A stretch of DNA of 64,000 bases from JALORV01 sp963707445 (GCA_963707445.1 CAVPPW010000004.1:138082-202081); one strand, 5' to 3'; positions 18,466 through 28,216 are shown, numbered from the stretch's first letter. A program made the numbers and translations. The notes: a model not told the origin generated them from the sequence alone.

Positions 18466-19703
18466 ACGTGCTGCCGCCGGCAGCCCCTGACGGCACGACC
18501 CGCTGCGGCGTCGACACCGTCGACATCGCCCGCATCGAACGACTGCTCGCCGAAACGCCGGACGAGGACCTGCGCAAGCTGTACTCCGAGCAGGAACTGC
18601 GCGACGCCGGCGACGGCCCGGGACGCGCGCCGTCTCTCGCTGCCCGCTTCGCCGCCAAGGAAGCCTGCGCCAAGCTTTTTCCGCGCGAAGTGGCGCTCGG
18701 AGCGCTCGGTCCCACCGACTTCGCGGTGACGCGCGATCCCTGGGGCGCACCCGCCGTCGAACTCAACGAGGCGGCGGAGATCGCGCTGGGCCGCAACCGG
18801 CTGCGGGCGATCACCTTGTCGCTGACCCACGACCGCACGCAGGCGTCCGCCGTGGCGCTGGCTCAGGCACTGCGCGCCGCGCCTTCGGCGGCGGCCCGCT
18901 GGTTCTACCGGCTGGCGCCATTTCGCCGCAAGGTGGTGCTCGAAAACCTGCATCGCGTCTACGGCGACGTCGCGGATGGGTCTGAGATCGAGCGTCTCGC
19001 GCAGGTGCACTACGGCCACCTCGGGCGGCTGCTCTGGGAGTTCGTCAAGTTTCCGTGGCTGCCGCGCGCCCGCAAGCTCGCAATGGCTCGCGTGGAGAAC
19101 CTCGACGCGCTGCTCGCGGCGGAAGCGCTCGGCAAAGGCGTCCTGATATTGACCGGCCACTTCGGCAACTTCGAGGTGGCGACGACTGCGGGTCTCGCCC
19201 AGTATCCGGAGGCGCACGGTCGGTTCCATTTCGTGCGCCGACCGATCCGTCCCGCCTGGCTCGATCGCTGGGTGACGCGCCGGTTCCGACGCGCGGGATT
19301 TGGGGTGCTTCCCAAGCGCGGCGGCCTCGATGCGATCCTCGACCGGCTCGCCGCCGGGGATCTGGTCGTGTTCCCGTTCGACCAGCACGCCAGCCGCAAG
19401 GACGGCGTAATGGTCGAGTTCTTCGGCCATCCGGCGGGAACCTTCCGCAGCCTCGCGGTCATCGCGCTGACCACCGGTGCGCCGGTGGTGCCGGCCGCCG
19501 CTTGGCGCGAGGCCAACGGGCGGCACGTGCTGCGCTTTGAGGAACGAATCCTGCCTGTCGATCATCCGGATACGAACGAGGCGATCCGCCTGAACACCCG
19601 GGCCTACAACCGGGCGCTCGAGCGCTTGATCGTCAGGCGACCCGAACAGTGGTGGTGGGTGCATCGCCGCTGGAAGCCGTGGCCTCGGCGGGAGAAGCAC
19701 TGA
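18462..19703 (+). CDS. AcpS-type phosphopantetheinyl transferase fused to LpxL/HtrB-like acyltransferase
   Basis: One uninterrupted frame of 413 residues with two domains. Residues ~15-125 are a group I (AcpS-like) phosphopantetheinyl transferase: GVDTVDIARIERLL and RFAAKEACAKLF carry the Mg2+-binding Asp and Glu. Residues ~140-405 are a lysophospholipid/lipid A acyltransferase of the LpxL/HtrB family with the HX4E motif HFGNFE (about 232-237) and the QHASRKDGVMVEFFGHPAGT block. The usual N-terminal membrane helix of LpxL is absent; the transferase takes its place. Start is GTG at 18462, overlapping the ketosynthase stop (GTGA). I infer that it activates the locus ACP and transfers the finished chain. 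Confidence 0.8.
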   Translation: MNVLPPAAPDGTTRCGVDTVDIARIERLLAETPDEDLRKLYSEQELRDAGDGPGRAPSLAARFAAKEACAKLFPREVALGALGPTDFAVTRDPWGAPAVELNEAAEIALGRNRLRAITLSLTHDRTQASAVALAQALRAAPSAAARWFYRLAPFRRKVVLENLHRVYGDVADGSEIERLAQVHYGHLGRLLWEFVKFPWLPRARKLAMARVENLDALLAAEALGKGVLILTGHFGNFEVATTAGLAQYPEAHGRFHFVRRPIRPAWLDRWVTRRFRRAGFGVLPKRGGLDAILDRLAAGDLVVFPFDQHASRKDGVMVEFFGHPAGTFRSLAVIALTTGAPVVPAAAWREANGRHVLRFEERILPVDHPDTNEAIRLNTRAYNRALERLIVRRPEQWWWVHRRWKPWPRREKH

Positions 19704-19784
19704 GGCCTGAGAGAGAAGTGCGGGTCTGAGTAGAATCGTTTTCCCGCTTCCCGGCCCCGGTCGTGTGCGGCGCGGAGTTCAGAC

Positions 19785-21673
19785 GTGAATCGGCTCAAGA
19801 AGAAAACATTCGGAACGTTTCAAGCTGTCGCTCGCGGCGGCCTGTCCGCGGCCATCGCAGCAGCGCTGCTGGTCCAGGCTGTGCCCGCGGCTGCACACGA
19901 ATCGGAGCAATACACGTTGCCGGTCGGGCGCGACTTTGCGGATCTCGGCCCTTACCTGTCGCGGATCGTGTTTACGGCCATCGAAGCCGCCGTGAATGAG
20001 ACCAATACGTCGATCAAGCAGGCGATCGATTCCGAACAGGGCGCGCAGCGGATCGCCGAGCTGCAGGCGCCCGACACGATCGCGAACAACGTCTGGGGAC
20101 AGCTGTTCCTCGCGATTCCGACCAACGAACTGCTCGACATCGACTTGCTGTCGCAGGACATCAAGGCGCAGTACCCGGGGCTGGTGACGATGCACCGGCC
20201 CACGGTGTCGATCTATGACGATCCGCTGCTCGTCATCGATCTGACGAAAGCCGTGCGCACATTCTTCCGCGCGGGCACGATCAACGCGGGCGGCACGCTC
20301 TTCGGCACCGACAAGCTGATCCACTTCATCAACGTCGGCAAGATCTATCACGCGAAGTACCAGTCGCGCGTCGAGCAGGGCAAGCCGGAAGGCGAGGCGG
20401 CGCAGGGGGCGATCCGTTCCGCCGCGCGCAATCCGCTGACATCCGAAGACGGCATGCTCGGCATGTTCACGACCGGCATCCATTCCAACGGCGACCTCGC
20501 CGCCGACTTTGCCGGCCTGAAGTTCTATCGCAACCTGACCGAACCGGTCCGGATCGGAACGCGCGAGCTGCCACCGATGCTGGTGCGCGACGGCCCCTAC
20601 TGGCGGGTGCAGGCGCAGCCCGACTCCGACTTCTTCACGGTATTCATCACGCCGCACTGGAACGAGGTGTTGAACCCGAACCGCTACGCGCGCTACTTCA
20701 GTGCCCGCTTGCGCACGCTGATCTCCCAGCGCTGCCCGGACGCGCTTGACCATTACCGCGACGAACACGGCAGGCTCCGCAGTGCCGCCCAGTTCGACGC
20801 GATCGCGCGTGATCTGAGCACGTACTACGGCGAGCCCTATGGCTACGCGACCAACTCGTCGCCAGTCAACATCCGCACCGCATGTTTCACTGCGCGCCGC
20901 ACCGGATCGTGACGCAGTGGCGACGCCGGCTTCGCCCGCTCCGGCGGCTGCAAGCGTCAATGCCGACAGCGGGGCGCCGACGATCGATGCCTTCGGTCGC
21001 TCGGCGCTGTGGTGGGCCGCGCGCCGCGGAGATGCGATCACGGTCGCGCGCCTCGCGACGCCGTCGGACGTCAACGCGGCGGATGTCGACGGCGAGACGC
21101 CGCTTCATGCCGCGGTCCGCGTCGGCAGCGCCCCTGCGGTGCGAGCGCTGCTCGCGGCCGGCGCCAAGGCGGACGCGGTCGCTCTTTATGGCGTTTCGCC
21201 GCTGATGCTGACCGCGCGCACCGGGCCGGCCCGACATCGCGGTGCTGCTGCTGCAGGCGGGCGCCGATCCGAACGCGCGCGACCTGTTCGGCCAGACGGC
21301 GCTGCTGAACGCGGTCGCTCGTGGCAGCAATCGCGTCGCGCTGGTCCTGCTCGAGCACCACGCCGATCCTCAGGCACCGGACGACGCCGGGAACACTCCG
21401 CTGCACCTCGCCGCGCGGCGCGGTGATGCCGCCGTAGTCGCGGCGCTGCTGGCGCGCGGGGCCGATCCGCGCGCACGCAATGCCTCAGGCGCCACGCCCA
21501 GTGACGACGCTACGCGTGCAGGGCATTCGACAACCGCGGCCGTGATCGCTGCCGCAGCCGGCATGAACCGGCGCGTTGCGATGTCAAGTGGCAGCGATGC
21601 GACGCGGGACACGAACACCGAACCGCTGCCCGGTGCTACCGCGGATCGTGCCGCGAACCCCTTACCGCAGTAA
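19785..21673 (+). CDS. Exported protein with C-terminal ankyrin repeats (two frameshifts)
   Basis: The ATG at 19785 opens a long signal peptide (AIAAALLVQAVPAAAHE, cleaved near residue 38). The next ~330 residues form a domain I do not recognise, with FGTDKLIHFINVGKIYHAKY and MFTTGIHSNGDLAADFAG as conserved-looking blocks. After a frame change near 20895, at least four ankyrin repeats follow (DVDGETPLHAAVRVGSAPAV, DLFGQTALLNAVARGSNRVA, DAGNTPLHLAARRGDAAVVA), with another change near 21227. The repeats are out of frame with the N-terminal part, so the fusion is inferred from the lack of any start or gap. It begins 81 bp after the acyltransferase gene. Probably a periplasmic scaffold. Confidence 0.65.
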
Positions 21674-21679
21674 GCGTCG

Positions 21680-22414
21680 ATGACGACGGCCGGATCCGCT
21701 CCGTCGCCGGCGCCCGCCGCACTGTCGGCGCGCGCCGGCGCGCTGCGCGCGATGCGCGTTGCGCTCGTGGCGCTTTGCGCCACCGCGTTCGGCTGCGCGG
21801 TGCATTCGCCGCGCCAGCCAGGGCAACAGGCGCGTACCGCACCGGTTTCGGAGACCGCAGCGCGCACCGTCGTCGACGAATGGCAACGACGGGTCGGTCA
21901 GCACGTCGACGCGGCAGGGACCGGCGACCCGGCGGTGCTGGCTCGGCTGCCCGCGCTACGGTCCAGCGCGGTACAGCGTCCCGGCCAGATCGTCTTCGGT
22001 GCCACCGACATCGAATCGTCGCAGCCCGAGCGTGACGGCTACGACACCTTCGGCCTTCTGCTCGGCCGGCTCAACAGCACTGGCGGACCCTGGTATGTCT
22101 TCGTCGTCGGATCGCTCGAGCGGCGGGACTATCGGCCGGTGTCCGTGGCGGACATCCGCGTCGTCGCGATGTCGGTGAAAGGCGGCGCGACGCTGTGGGA
22201 GTCCGGCTTCGGCGACACCGTCGCGCTGACGAAGTACCGACAGAGCCTCGACACCGGAACTGCGCTGCGATTTCCGGCCGACCGCGACCGTTTCACGCTG
22301 GTCAACTGCGCGCCGGGGGTCTGCGTCGAGGAGACGTCGTCCGGCGCACGCTGGACGCTGTACTTCAGCCCTGCGGTCGCCCAGACCCTCGACACGCAGT
22401 CTGCGGCACGCTGA
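21680..22414 (+). CDS. Putative lipoprotein of unknown function
   Basis: A 244-residue protein. An internal ATG (codon 25) would give a short lipoprotein leader, MRVALVALCATAFGCAVHS, with the cysteine after AFG as a plausible lipobox. The mature part has no domain I know; alternating beta-like segments (GPWYVFVVGSLERRDYRP, ADIRVVAMSVKGGATLWESG) suggest a beta-rich periplasmic fold. Only 6 bp separate it from the ankyrin gene, so the two are likely co-expressed and may act together in the envelope. Confidence 0.65.
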   Translation: MTTAGSAPSPAPAALSARAGALRAMRVALVALCATAFGCAVHSPRQPGQQARTAPVSETAARTVVDEWQRRVGQHVDAAGTGDPAVLARLPALRSSAVQRPGQIVFGATDIESSQPERDGYDTFGLLLGRLNSTGGPWYVFVVGSLERRDYRPVSVADIRVVAMSVKGGATLWESGFGDTVALTKYRQSLDTGTALRFPADRDRFTLVNCAPGVCVEETSSGARWTLYFSPAVAQTLDTQSAAR

Positions 22415-22476
22415 ATAGCCCGTGGCCGGCGCCACGGTTGACCGACGTCAGCCCGCGCGACTATCGCGCTCGGACA

Positions 22477-24521
22477 ATGGGCCGCTCGACCTGTGATGCA
22501 TCCGCAAAAGTGAGCCCGCTCGGAATTTCGCTGCTTCTTGTCGCAGGCTTTGCCATTTTCGCGGCTCTGGCCTGGCGCAAGCTCGCGATCGTCGCCGCAC
22601 TGTCCGCGGACGCGCGACTTGATCATCCATGGCAGCGGTTTGCCCGATTGTTGCGACTCGGCTTCGCGCAGTCACGGCTGCTGTCCGGGGATTTCCGGCC
22701 CGGCCTGATGCATGCGGTGATCTTCTTCGGGTTCCTGACGCTGCTGGTGCGCAAGCTGCACCTGATCGTCATCGGCTACTCGCCGCTGGCGACCATTCCC
22801 GGTGCTGCGGGAGGTCTGTACACGGCGTTCAAGGATTTCATCGAACTGGCGGTGCTGGTCGCCGTCGGCTACGGCTTCTGGCGTCGCTTCGTGCGCCGGC
22901 CGGCGCGGCTCGAACCCAATCGCGAAGCCGTGGTGATCCTGACGCTGATCGCACTGATCATGCTGACGGACTTCGGTTTCGACGCGTTCCGCTTCGCGAA
23001 GTGGGCGGGTTCGGTTCCGGCGATCGCGCACGAACAGAGCTGGGCGTGGATCGGCGGTCCACTCGCGCACGCGCTGACCGGCCTCACTCCCGCTGCGCTG
23101 GACTGGGGATACCAGGCGTTCTACTGGGTGCAGATGGCGACGGTGTTCGCCTTCCTCGCGATCCTTCCGGTGGGCGAGCATTTCCACATCGTCACTGCGC
23201 TGCCGGCTCTCTATTTGGGGCGCGACGTGCCCGCGAACCGTGTTCCGCGCGTCGACCTCGAGCCCCTCGGCGCCGACGATGTCGATCCCGACACATTGCC
23301 GATCGGCGCGCGAACCGCCTGCGATCTGACGTGGAAGGAAGGTCTCGACGCGTTCACCTGCACCGAGTGCGGCCGCTGCAAGGATGCGTGCCCCACCTTC
23401 CTGACCGGAAAGCCGCTCGCGCTGAAGTGGGTCAACGACGCCGTCAAGCACCATCTGGTCGACCATCGCGACGCGATCCGCGCACACGATGTGGCACGAC
23501 TGCCGCCGCTCGTCGGCAGCACGATCAGCCAGGACACGCTGTGGGCGTGCACCACCTGCGGCTACTGCGAGGTGTCGTGCCCGATCCAGCTCGAGCATCT
23601 GCCCAAGTTCTATCGCCTGCGGCAGCGCCAGGTGATGATGGACGGCGTGTTTCCGCACGAGCTGAATCGCGTGTTCGCCGCCTACGAGTCACAAAGCAAT
23701 CCGTGGGGGCTGGACGCCAGCACGCGCGGCGACTGGGCCAAGGATCTCGGGCTGCCAATTGTCAGCAGCGCCGATGAAGTCGCACAGCTCGACTACCTGT
23801 ACTACGTCGGCTCGGCGTCGTCGTTCGATCCGCGCGGACAGAAGATCGCACGCGCCTTCGTCCGCGTCGCCGCAGCCGCCGGAATACGACTCGGGATACT
23901 CGGTCCGCTCGAAGGATCGACCGGCGAATGCGTGCGCCGGCTCGGCAACGAGATGGTGTTCCAGCAGCTCGCCGGCGCGCTCGTGGAAACGCTCAACCGC
24001 CTCGGCGTCCGCCGCATCGTCACGACCGATCCGCACGCGTTCAACGCCCTGAAGAACGAGTTTCCGGAGTTCGGCGGCCAGCTACGAGGTCGATCCATCA
24101 CTCGCAGGCGATCGACGAATGGCTGCGCGACGGGCGCCTGCGCGTCGATCGCACGCACGAACGGATCATCTATCACGAGCCGTGCTACCTCGCGCGGCAC
24201 AACGGGGAATACGAAGCTCCGCGCCGCGTGCTGCAGGCCGTCTCGCGCGACACTCCGCTCGAGTTCGAACTGTCGCGCGACAAGGCGATGTGCTGCGGCG
24301 CCGGCGGCGGCCGCATGTGGCTTGAAGAAAAGATCGGCACGCGCATCAACGTGCTGCGCGCCGAGCAGGCATTGGCGCAGCAACCCGCCGCGGTGGCAAC
24401 CGCATGCCCCTATTGCGCGGTGATGCTCGGCGACGGCCTCGCGCAGAAGGACGAGCGCGTTGTCACACGCGATATCGCTGAACTGGTCGCCGAAGCCCTG
24501 CGGCCATCCGCGACGGTGTAG
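22477..24521 (+). CDS. Membrane-anchored Fe-S oxidoreductase (HdrD/GlpC-like, one frameshift)
   Basis: About 680 residues: an N-terminal membrane part of five or six helices (NarI-like), two 4Fe-4S ferredoxin motifs, CTECGRCKDACP and CTTCGYCEVSCP, then two CCG-type domains. The C-terminal CCG domain is intact (YHEPCYLARHNGEYEAPR, CCGAGGGRMW, ACPYCAVML). The N-terminal one has lost its expected cysteines (VGSASSFDPR, GSTGECVRR, TTDPHAFNALKNEFP). The frame changes near 24083 (EFGGQ to YEVVHHSQ-like sequence). Such proteins carry electrons between a quinone pool and soluble dehydrogenases such as ETF. GTG at 22510 is an alternative start. Confidence 0.85.
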
Positions 24522-24597
24522 CTGCCGAGCTCACGCCGGCGGCCGGCGTCGCACCCCGCGCCACCGGCCAACCCACGCTGCCGCAACGGCTAGCCGA

Positions 24598-24891
24598 TCA
24601 CCCCAGCTTGCCGATCACCCCGTTAAGTTCTTCTCTGGAAAACGCGCGCATCGTCTGCGTGCGAACGTTGCCGGCCGACGCCACGCTCATGCTGAGCGCG
24701 GTCATCGCCGCATCATCGGGCGCGTCGAAGATCACCACGACGTCGCACGCGCCCATCGTCCAGTAGACGTCCTTCATGGTCACTCCGAACTTCTTCGCCA
24801 ATTCCTTCACCGCGTCGGCACGCTTGGTCGTGTCCTTGATGTTTTTTGCGCCCTGATCGGTGAAGTTGGCCAGCACGATGTAAGTCGCCAT
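24598..24891 (-). CDS. GYD domain protein
   Basis: A 97-residue protein of the GYD family (small dimeric ferredoxin-like fold, function unknown): MATYIVLANFTDQGAKNIKD, DVYWTMGACDVVVIFDAPDD and TALSMSVASAGNVRTQTMRA are the typical strands and helix. A strong AGGAGG ribosome site lies 7 bases before the start. It stands alone between convergent and co-directional genes. Confidence 0.88.
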   Translation of the reverse strand: MATYIVLANFTDQGAKNIKDTTKRADAVKELAKKFGVTMKDVYWTMGACDVVVIFDAPDDAAMTALSMSVASAGNVRTQTMRAFSREELNGVIGKLG

Positions 24892-25073
24892 TTTTGCCTC
24901 CTGTTGTCCGGCGTAAGGCCCACTCGATGACGGCGCAGGCGATCACGCGCCCGGCCGCCTGCCGCACTCGCAACAGCCTCTTTGGCAGTCGCGGCGTGTT
25001 AGCAAGATACTCCCGCGTGAACCGCCTGTGTCCGCCTGCGCTACTTCGCCTTCTCCGCGGCCCGCAACGTCGC

Positions 25074-25901
25074 CTAGTCGCGCCGGCGGGCCAGGACCTC
25101 GATCGGCACGATCCGGCCGTCGGCGAGCGCCCGGGCCACGTTGGCCATCGCCACGGCAGCGGTCTCGGCGTGAATCAACATGACGGCACGATGCGGCGGC
25201 TTTTCGCCCCGCTCGACCAGCGCCCGCGAGCGCGCGCCGAAGTCCAGCGCTTCGTCGCGCGTGCTGCGCAGACTCGCGACCTCGAAGCCCGCCTCCTCGA
25301 GGCTGCGCTGCGTCTGCTCCGGTGTGGCGAGAAAACTGGCGTGCGCACTCGCTGCCCAGGGCGTCGGATACTCGATCGGACCGCCAGCACCGCGTGCGAC
25401 TTCGGAGAGGGCAAGTCGTGCCCCCGGCTTCAGCACCCTGCGGATCTCCTGGAAGAACGCTTTCTTGTCTTCGATGTTCATCGAAACGTTCATCGAGCAG
25501 GCCGCGTCGAAGCTGCCATCGGTGTAGGACAGGTCGAGCGCATCGCCAACGTCGAAGCTCACGCGCTCGTGCAGGCGCAGCACGCGCGAGAGATGGCGCG
25601 CGACTTCGCAGAATTCAGGCGTCAGGTCGATGCCGGTGACGCGGCAACCGAAGCGTTGAGCGAAGTAACGGGCGGGACCGCCGATGCCGCTGCCGATGTC
25701 GAGCAGGTGATCCGTTGGGCCGAGCGGCAGCAGGCGGGCGATCTCCAGCGTTGCCTCCATGCCGCGGCCATGGAACTGGTCGTAAGGCGCGAGCGCGTCA
25801 ATGGTCGGATGCTCGGGATCGACGCCGTCGGAGCGCAGCGCTGCCTTCAGACGCGCGAGCAGGTCGCCGCGACTGTAATGGCGGGTGATGTCGGCTTCCA
25901 T
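25074..25901 (-). CDS. Class I SAM-dependent methyltransferase
   Basis: A 275-residue methyltransferase from the ATG at 25901 (MEADITRHYSRGDLLAR). Motif I LLDIGSGIGGPARYFA binds SAM, the acidic GIDLTPEF follows, and motif post-I to IV are seen in FDVGDALDLSYTDGSFDAA. The pattern resembles UbiE/sarcosine-dimethylglycine-type small-molecule methyltransferases. It is the last gene of the coxD-E-G operon, 10 bp after the CMD-like gene. The substrate is unknown; a link to the molybdenum enzyme is only positional. Confidence 0.88.
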   Translation of the reverse strand: MEADITRHYSRGDLLARLKAALRSDGVDPEHPTIDALAPYDQFHGRGMEATLEIARLLPLGPTDHLLDIGSGIGGPARYFAQRFGCRVTGIDLTPEFCEVARHLSRVLRLHERVSFDVGDALDLSYTDGSFDAACSMNVSMNIEDKKAFFQEIRRVLKPGARLALSEVARGAGGPIEYPTPWAASAHASFLATPEQTQRSLEEAGFEVASLRSTRDEALDFGARSRALVERGEKPPHRAVMLIHAETAAVAMANVARALADGRIVPIEVLARRRD

Positions 25902-25911
25902 CGTCGGCGTA

Positions 25912-26442
25912 TTAGCGCTCCGGAACGACTTCGAGGGCCACGAGGAAACGCGCCACCATGTTGTAGGTGGCGGTGACCGCCGCAAGTTCGACCATCTCGG
26001 TCGGTTCGAGCCAACGCTTCAGCGCATCGAAGATCTCTTCGGGGACCGTCACAGTGCGCGTGCTCGCACTGGCGAAGCGGATGACGGTCCGCTGCAGCTC
26101 ATCGAAGTCAGAACCTGAGGCGGCTGCGTCGGGGTCATCGAGCGCGGCGAGTTGTGCCGGGCTGGCGCCGGCACGCGCCAGTTCGGGCGCGTGATGGTGA
26201 TATTCGTACTCTGCACCGGTAAGGCGCGCAACGACGCAGATCGCCAGCTCGCGCAAAAATGGCGACAGCGACAATTCTGTACGCACCGCGCGCAGGTAGC
26301 CGTTCCAGCCGCGGGCCAGCGGCTCGGACCACAGCAGCATGCGGTCCAGATTCAGCAGCGACCCGCCGCGACGGGTCTCGATCGCAGCGACGAGTTCGCG
26401 ACTGCGGGGAGCCAAAGCCTCGGACCATGGTGGTACGCGCAT
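25912..26442 (-). CDS. Carboxymuconolactone decarboxylase/AhpD-like protein
   Basis: A 176-residue all-helical protein from the ATG at 26442 (MRVPPWSEAL). The core reads LRELAICVVARLTGAEYEYH then HAPELARAGASPAQLAAL, the CMD family signature. The CxxC pair of AhpD peroxidases is absent, so it is closer to the decarboxylase-like branch. Its ATG shares a base with the CoxG stop (TGATG), consistent with translational coupling. Confidence 0.85.
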   Translation of the reverse strand: MRVPPWSEALAPRSRELVAAIETRRGGSLLNLDRMLLWSEPLARGWNGYLRAVRTELSLSPFLRELAICVVARLTGAEYEYHHHAPELARAGASPAQLAALDDPDAAASGSDFDELQRTVIRFASASTRTVTVPEEIFDALKRWLEPTEMVELAAVTATYNMVARFLVALEVVPER

Positions 26443-26981
26443 CACCGTCCTCCGAAGAGTCGCCTCAGGAACGTCCACAGCGTCGCAAAGAATCCGGGCC
26501 GCCGCACCGGCACCGCCGCGCTCGCCGCGGACGGATAGCGGTTTGCGAGGTCCGCTGCGAAGGCGCCGAAGAAACGGTCCGCCATCGCCGCCGACGCGGC
26601 GTCGACCAGGCGCGATCCGACCTGGGCCAGCTTGCCGCCGATCGATGCATTGACCAGGTAGTGCATGCCGGTCGAGTTGGCCTCGAGCGCTTCGAGCCGT
26701 ACGCGAGCATCACCGCGCGCAAATCCGGCGGCGCCGCCCTGCATGTCGAAGCGGATCGTGTAGGACTCGGGGGCCTGGACGTCGGCCAGTTCGAGCTTGC
26801 CCTTGAAGCGGGCTTTGACCGGTCCGATCGCGGCATTCACGACGACGTCGAGGGCGTTGTCACCGGCCGCGACCAGGCTCTCGCAGCCAGGAACCGCCGC
26901 CTTCAGCGCTTCGACGTCGTTGAGCGCTTTCCAGGCGATCTCGCGGCTGACCGGGAGAACGCGTTCACCCTTCAATTCCAC
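26442..26981 (-). CDS. coxG: CoxG-like SRPBCC protein (carbon monoxide dehydrogenase accessory)
   Basis: A 179-residue protein. The SRPBCC lipid/hydrophobic-pocket domain (1-140) begins VELKGERVLPVSREIAWKAL and includes NDVEALKAAVPGCESL and the FKGKLELADVQAPESYTI strand typical of CoxG. The C-terminal ~25 residues (GFFATLWTFLRRLFGG) form a short amphipathic or membrane segment, as in CoxG, which is thought to recruit the enzyme to the membrane. Start is GTG at 26981, overlapping the coxE stop by 10 bp. Confidence 0.87.
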   Translation of the reverse strand: MELKGERVLPVSREIAWKALNDVEALKAAVPGCESLVAAGDNALDVVVNAAIGPVKARFKGKLELADVQAPESYTIRFDMQGGAAGFARGDARVRLEALEANSTGMHYLVNASIGGKLAQVGSRLVDAASAAMADRFFGAFAADLANRYPSAASAAVPVRRPGFFATLWTFLRRLFGGR

Positions 26982-28216
26982 TTGGCCTTCTCCTGAAGAT
27001 CGGTGGCTCGGGGCGCCCTGGGCGCCGCAAGCCCGGCTGCCAGCGCTTCGAGAGAGGCGAGATTGTGCACCGGGAGAAAGGCGTCGACGTGTGGCAGCAA
27101 CGCGCGAACGCCGCCGGCTCGGGGCTCGAAGCTCTCGTAGCGCAGCAACGGGTTGAGCCAGATAAGTCGCCGGCACGACTTCGCCAGCCGCTCGGCTTCG
27201 CGCTCGAGCGGCTCGGTGTCGCCGTGCTCGAGCCCGTCGGTCACGAGCAGCACGGTCGGATTGCCGTACAGGACGCGACGCGCCCACTTGAAATTGAACT
27301 CGTGCAGCGCCTGCGTGATGCGCGTGCCTCCGGACCAGTCGTCCACCGCCTGGACCACCGCGCGCACCGCGACGTCGGGATCGCGCGCGGCGAGCTGGCG
27401 CGTGACATGCGTCAGCCGGGTCCCGAACAGGAACGAGTGCACGCGGTAATTGGCGGACTCGCGCCCGGCAGTGATCGCATGCAGGAAGTGCAGGAACATG
27501 CGCGAGTACCGGCTCATCGAGCCGGAGATATCAACCAGGACCACCAGCGGCTCGGGTCGCGTGCGGCGGCGCCGGTACCTGAGGACCGCGACCTCGCCTC
27601 CACGTCGCGCCGAGTGGCGCAGCACATCGCGCAAATCGACGCGGCGGCCGCGCGCGGAAACGACTTCGCGCCGCATCTGCAAGCGGGCGAAGAACAGATC
27701 GATGCGCTCGAGCAGCTTGCGCGCCGCCGTCCACTCGGCTGCGCTCATCGTGTCGAAGTCCGCCTTGCGCAGTTGCTCGCGGTCGGTCCACGACAGCGCC
27801 GCATCGATCTCGATGCGTTGCGGCTCGGTGGGCTCGGGCGGATGCACCGCGCCCTTGAACATCGCGTCGGCCAGCCGCCGATTCTCCGGCGGCAGCGCGG
27901 ACTGCGGCTTCTGCCTCAACTGCGGCATCAGCAGCTGCATGATCTTGCCGAGCAGGTCCGGGTCCTTCCAGAAGATATGGAACGCCTGGTCGAAGAGCGT
28001 CCGGTGCTCCCCTCGGCTGACGAAGCAGGCCGACAGCACCGCATAGAAGTCGGCGCGGGCGCCGATGCCGCTTGTGCGCAGGGCGTCGTAGGCGAGCAGG
28101 ATCCGGTCGGTACCCACAGGAAGCCCTGCATCGCGCAACACACGCGCAAAGTGCATCACGTTTTCTGCGAGCCGGCCGGGCAGCGCGGATCGCGGTGCGG
28201 TAGTCGACTCCGTCAT
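26972..28216 (-). CDS. coxE: CoxE-like VWA-domain protein
   Basis: A 414-residue protein of the CoxE family, which works with the CoxD AAA+ ATPase to insert the metal centre of molybdenum hydroxylases. The N-terminal helical half (FARVLRDAGLPVGTDRILLA) precedes a von Willebrand A domain with an intact MIDAS: DISGSMS, then Thr in SGGTRITQ and Asp in LVTDGLEHGD. The C-terminus has the family's WLNPLLRYESFEP block. Start ATG at 28216 overlaps the stop of the upstream membrane gene by one base. Confidence 0.9.
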   Translation of the reverse strand: MTESTTAPRSALPGRLAENVMHFARVLRDAGLPVGTDRILLAYDALRTSGIGARADFYAVLSACFVSRGEHRTLFDQAFHIFWKDPDLLGKIMQLLMPQLRQKPQSALPPENRRLADAMFKGAVHPPEPTEPQRIEIDAALSWTDREQLRKADFDTMSAAEWTAARKLLERIDLFFARLQMRREVVSARGRRVDLRDVLRHSARRGGEVAVLRYRRRRTRPEPLVVLVDISGSMSRYSRMFLHFLHAITAGRESANYRVHSFLFGTRLTHVTRQLAARDPDVAVRAVVQAVDDWSGGTRITQALHEFNFKWARRVLYGNPTVLLVTDGLEHGDTEPLEREAERLAKSCRRLIWLNPLLRYESFEPRAGGVRALLPHVDAFLPVHNLASLEALAAGLAAPRAPRATDLQEKAKWN

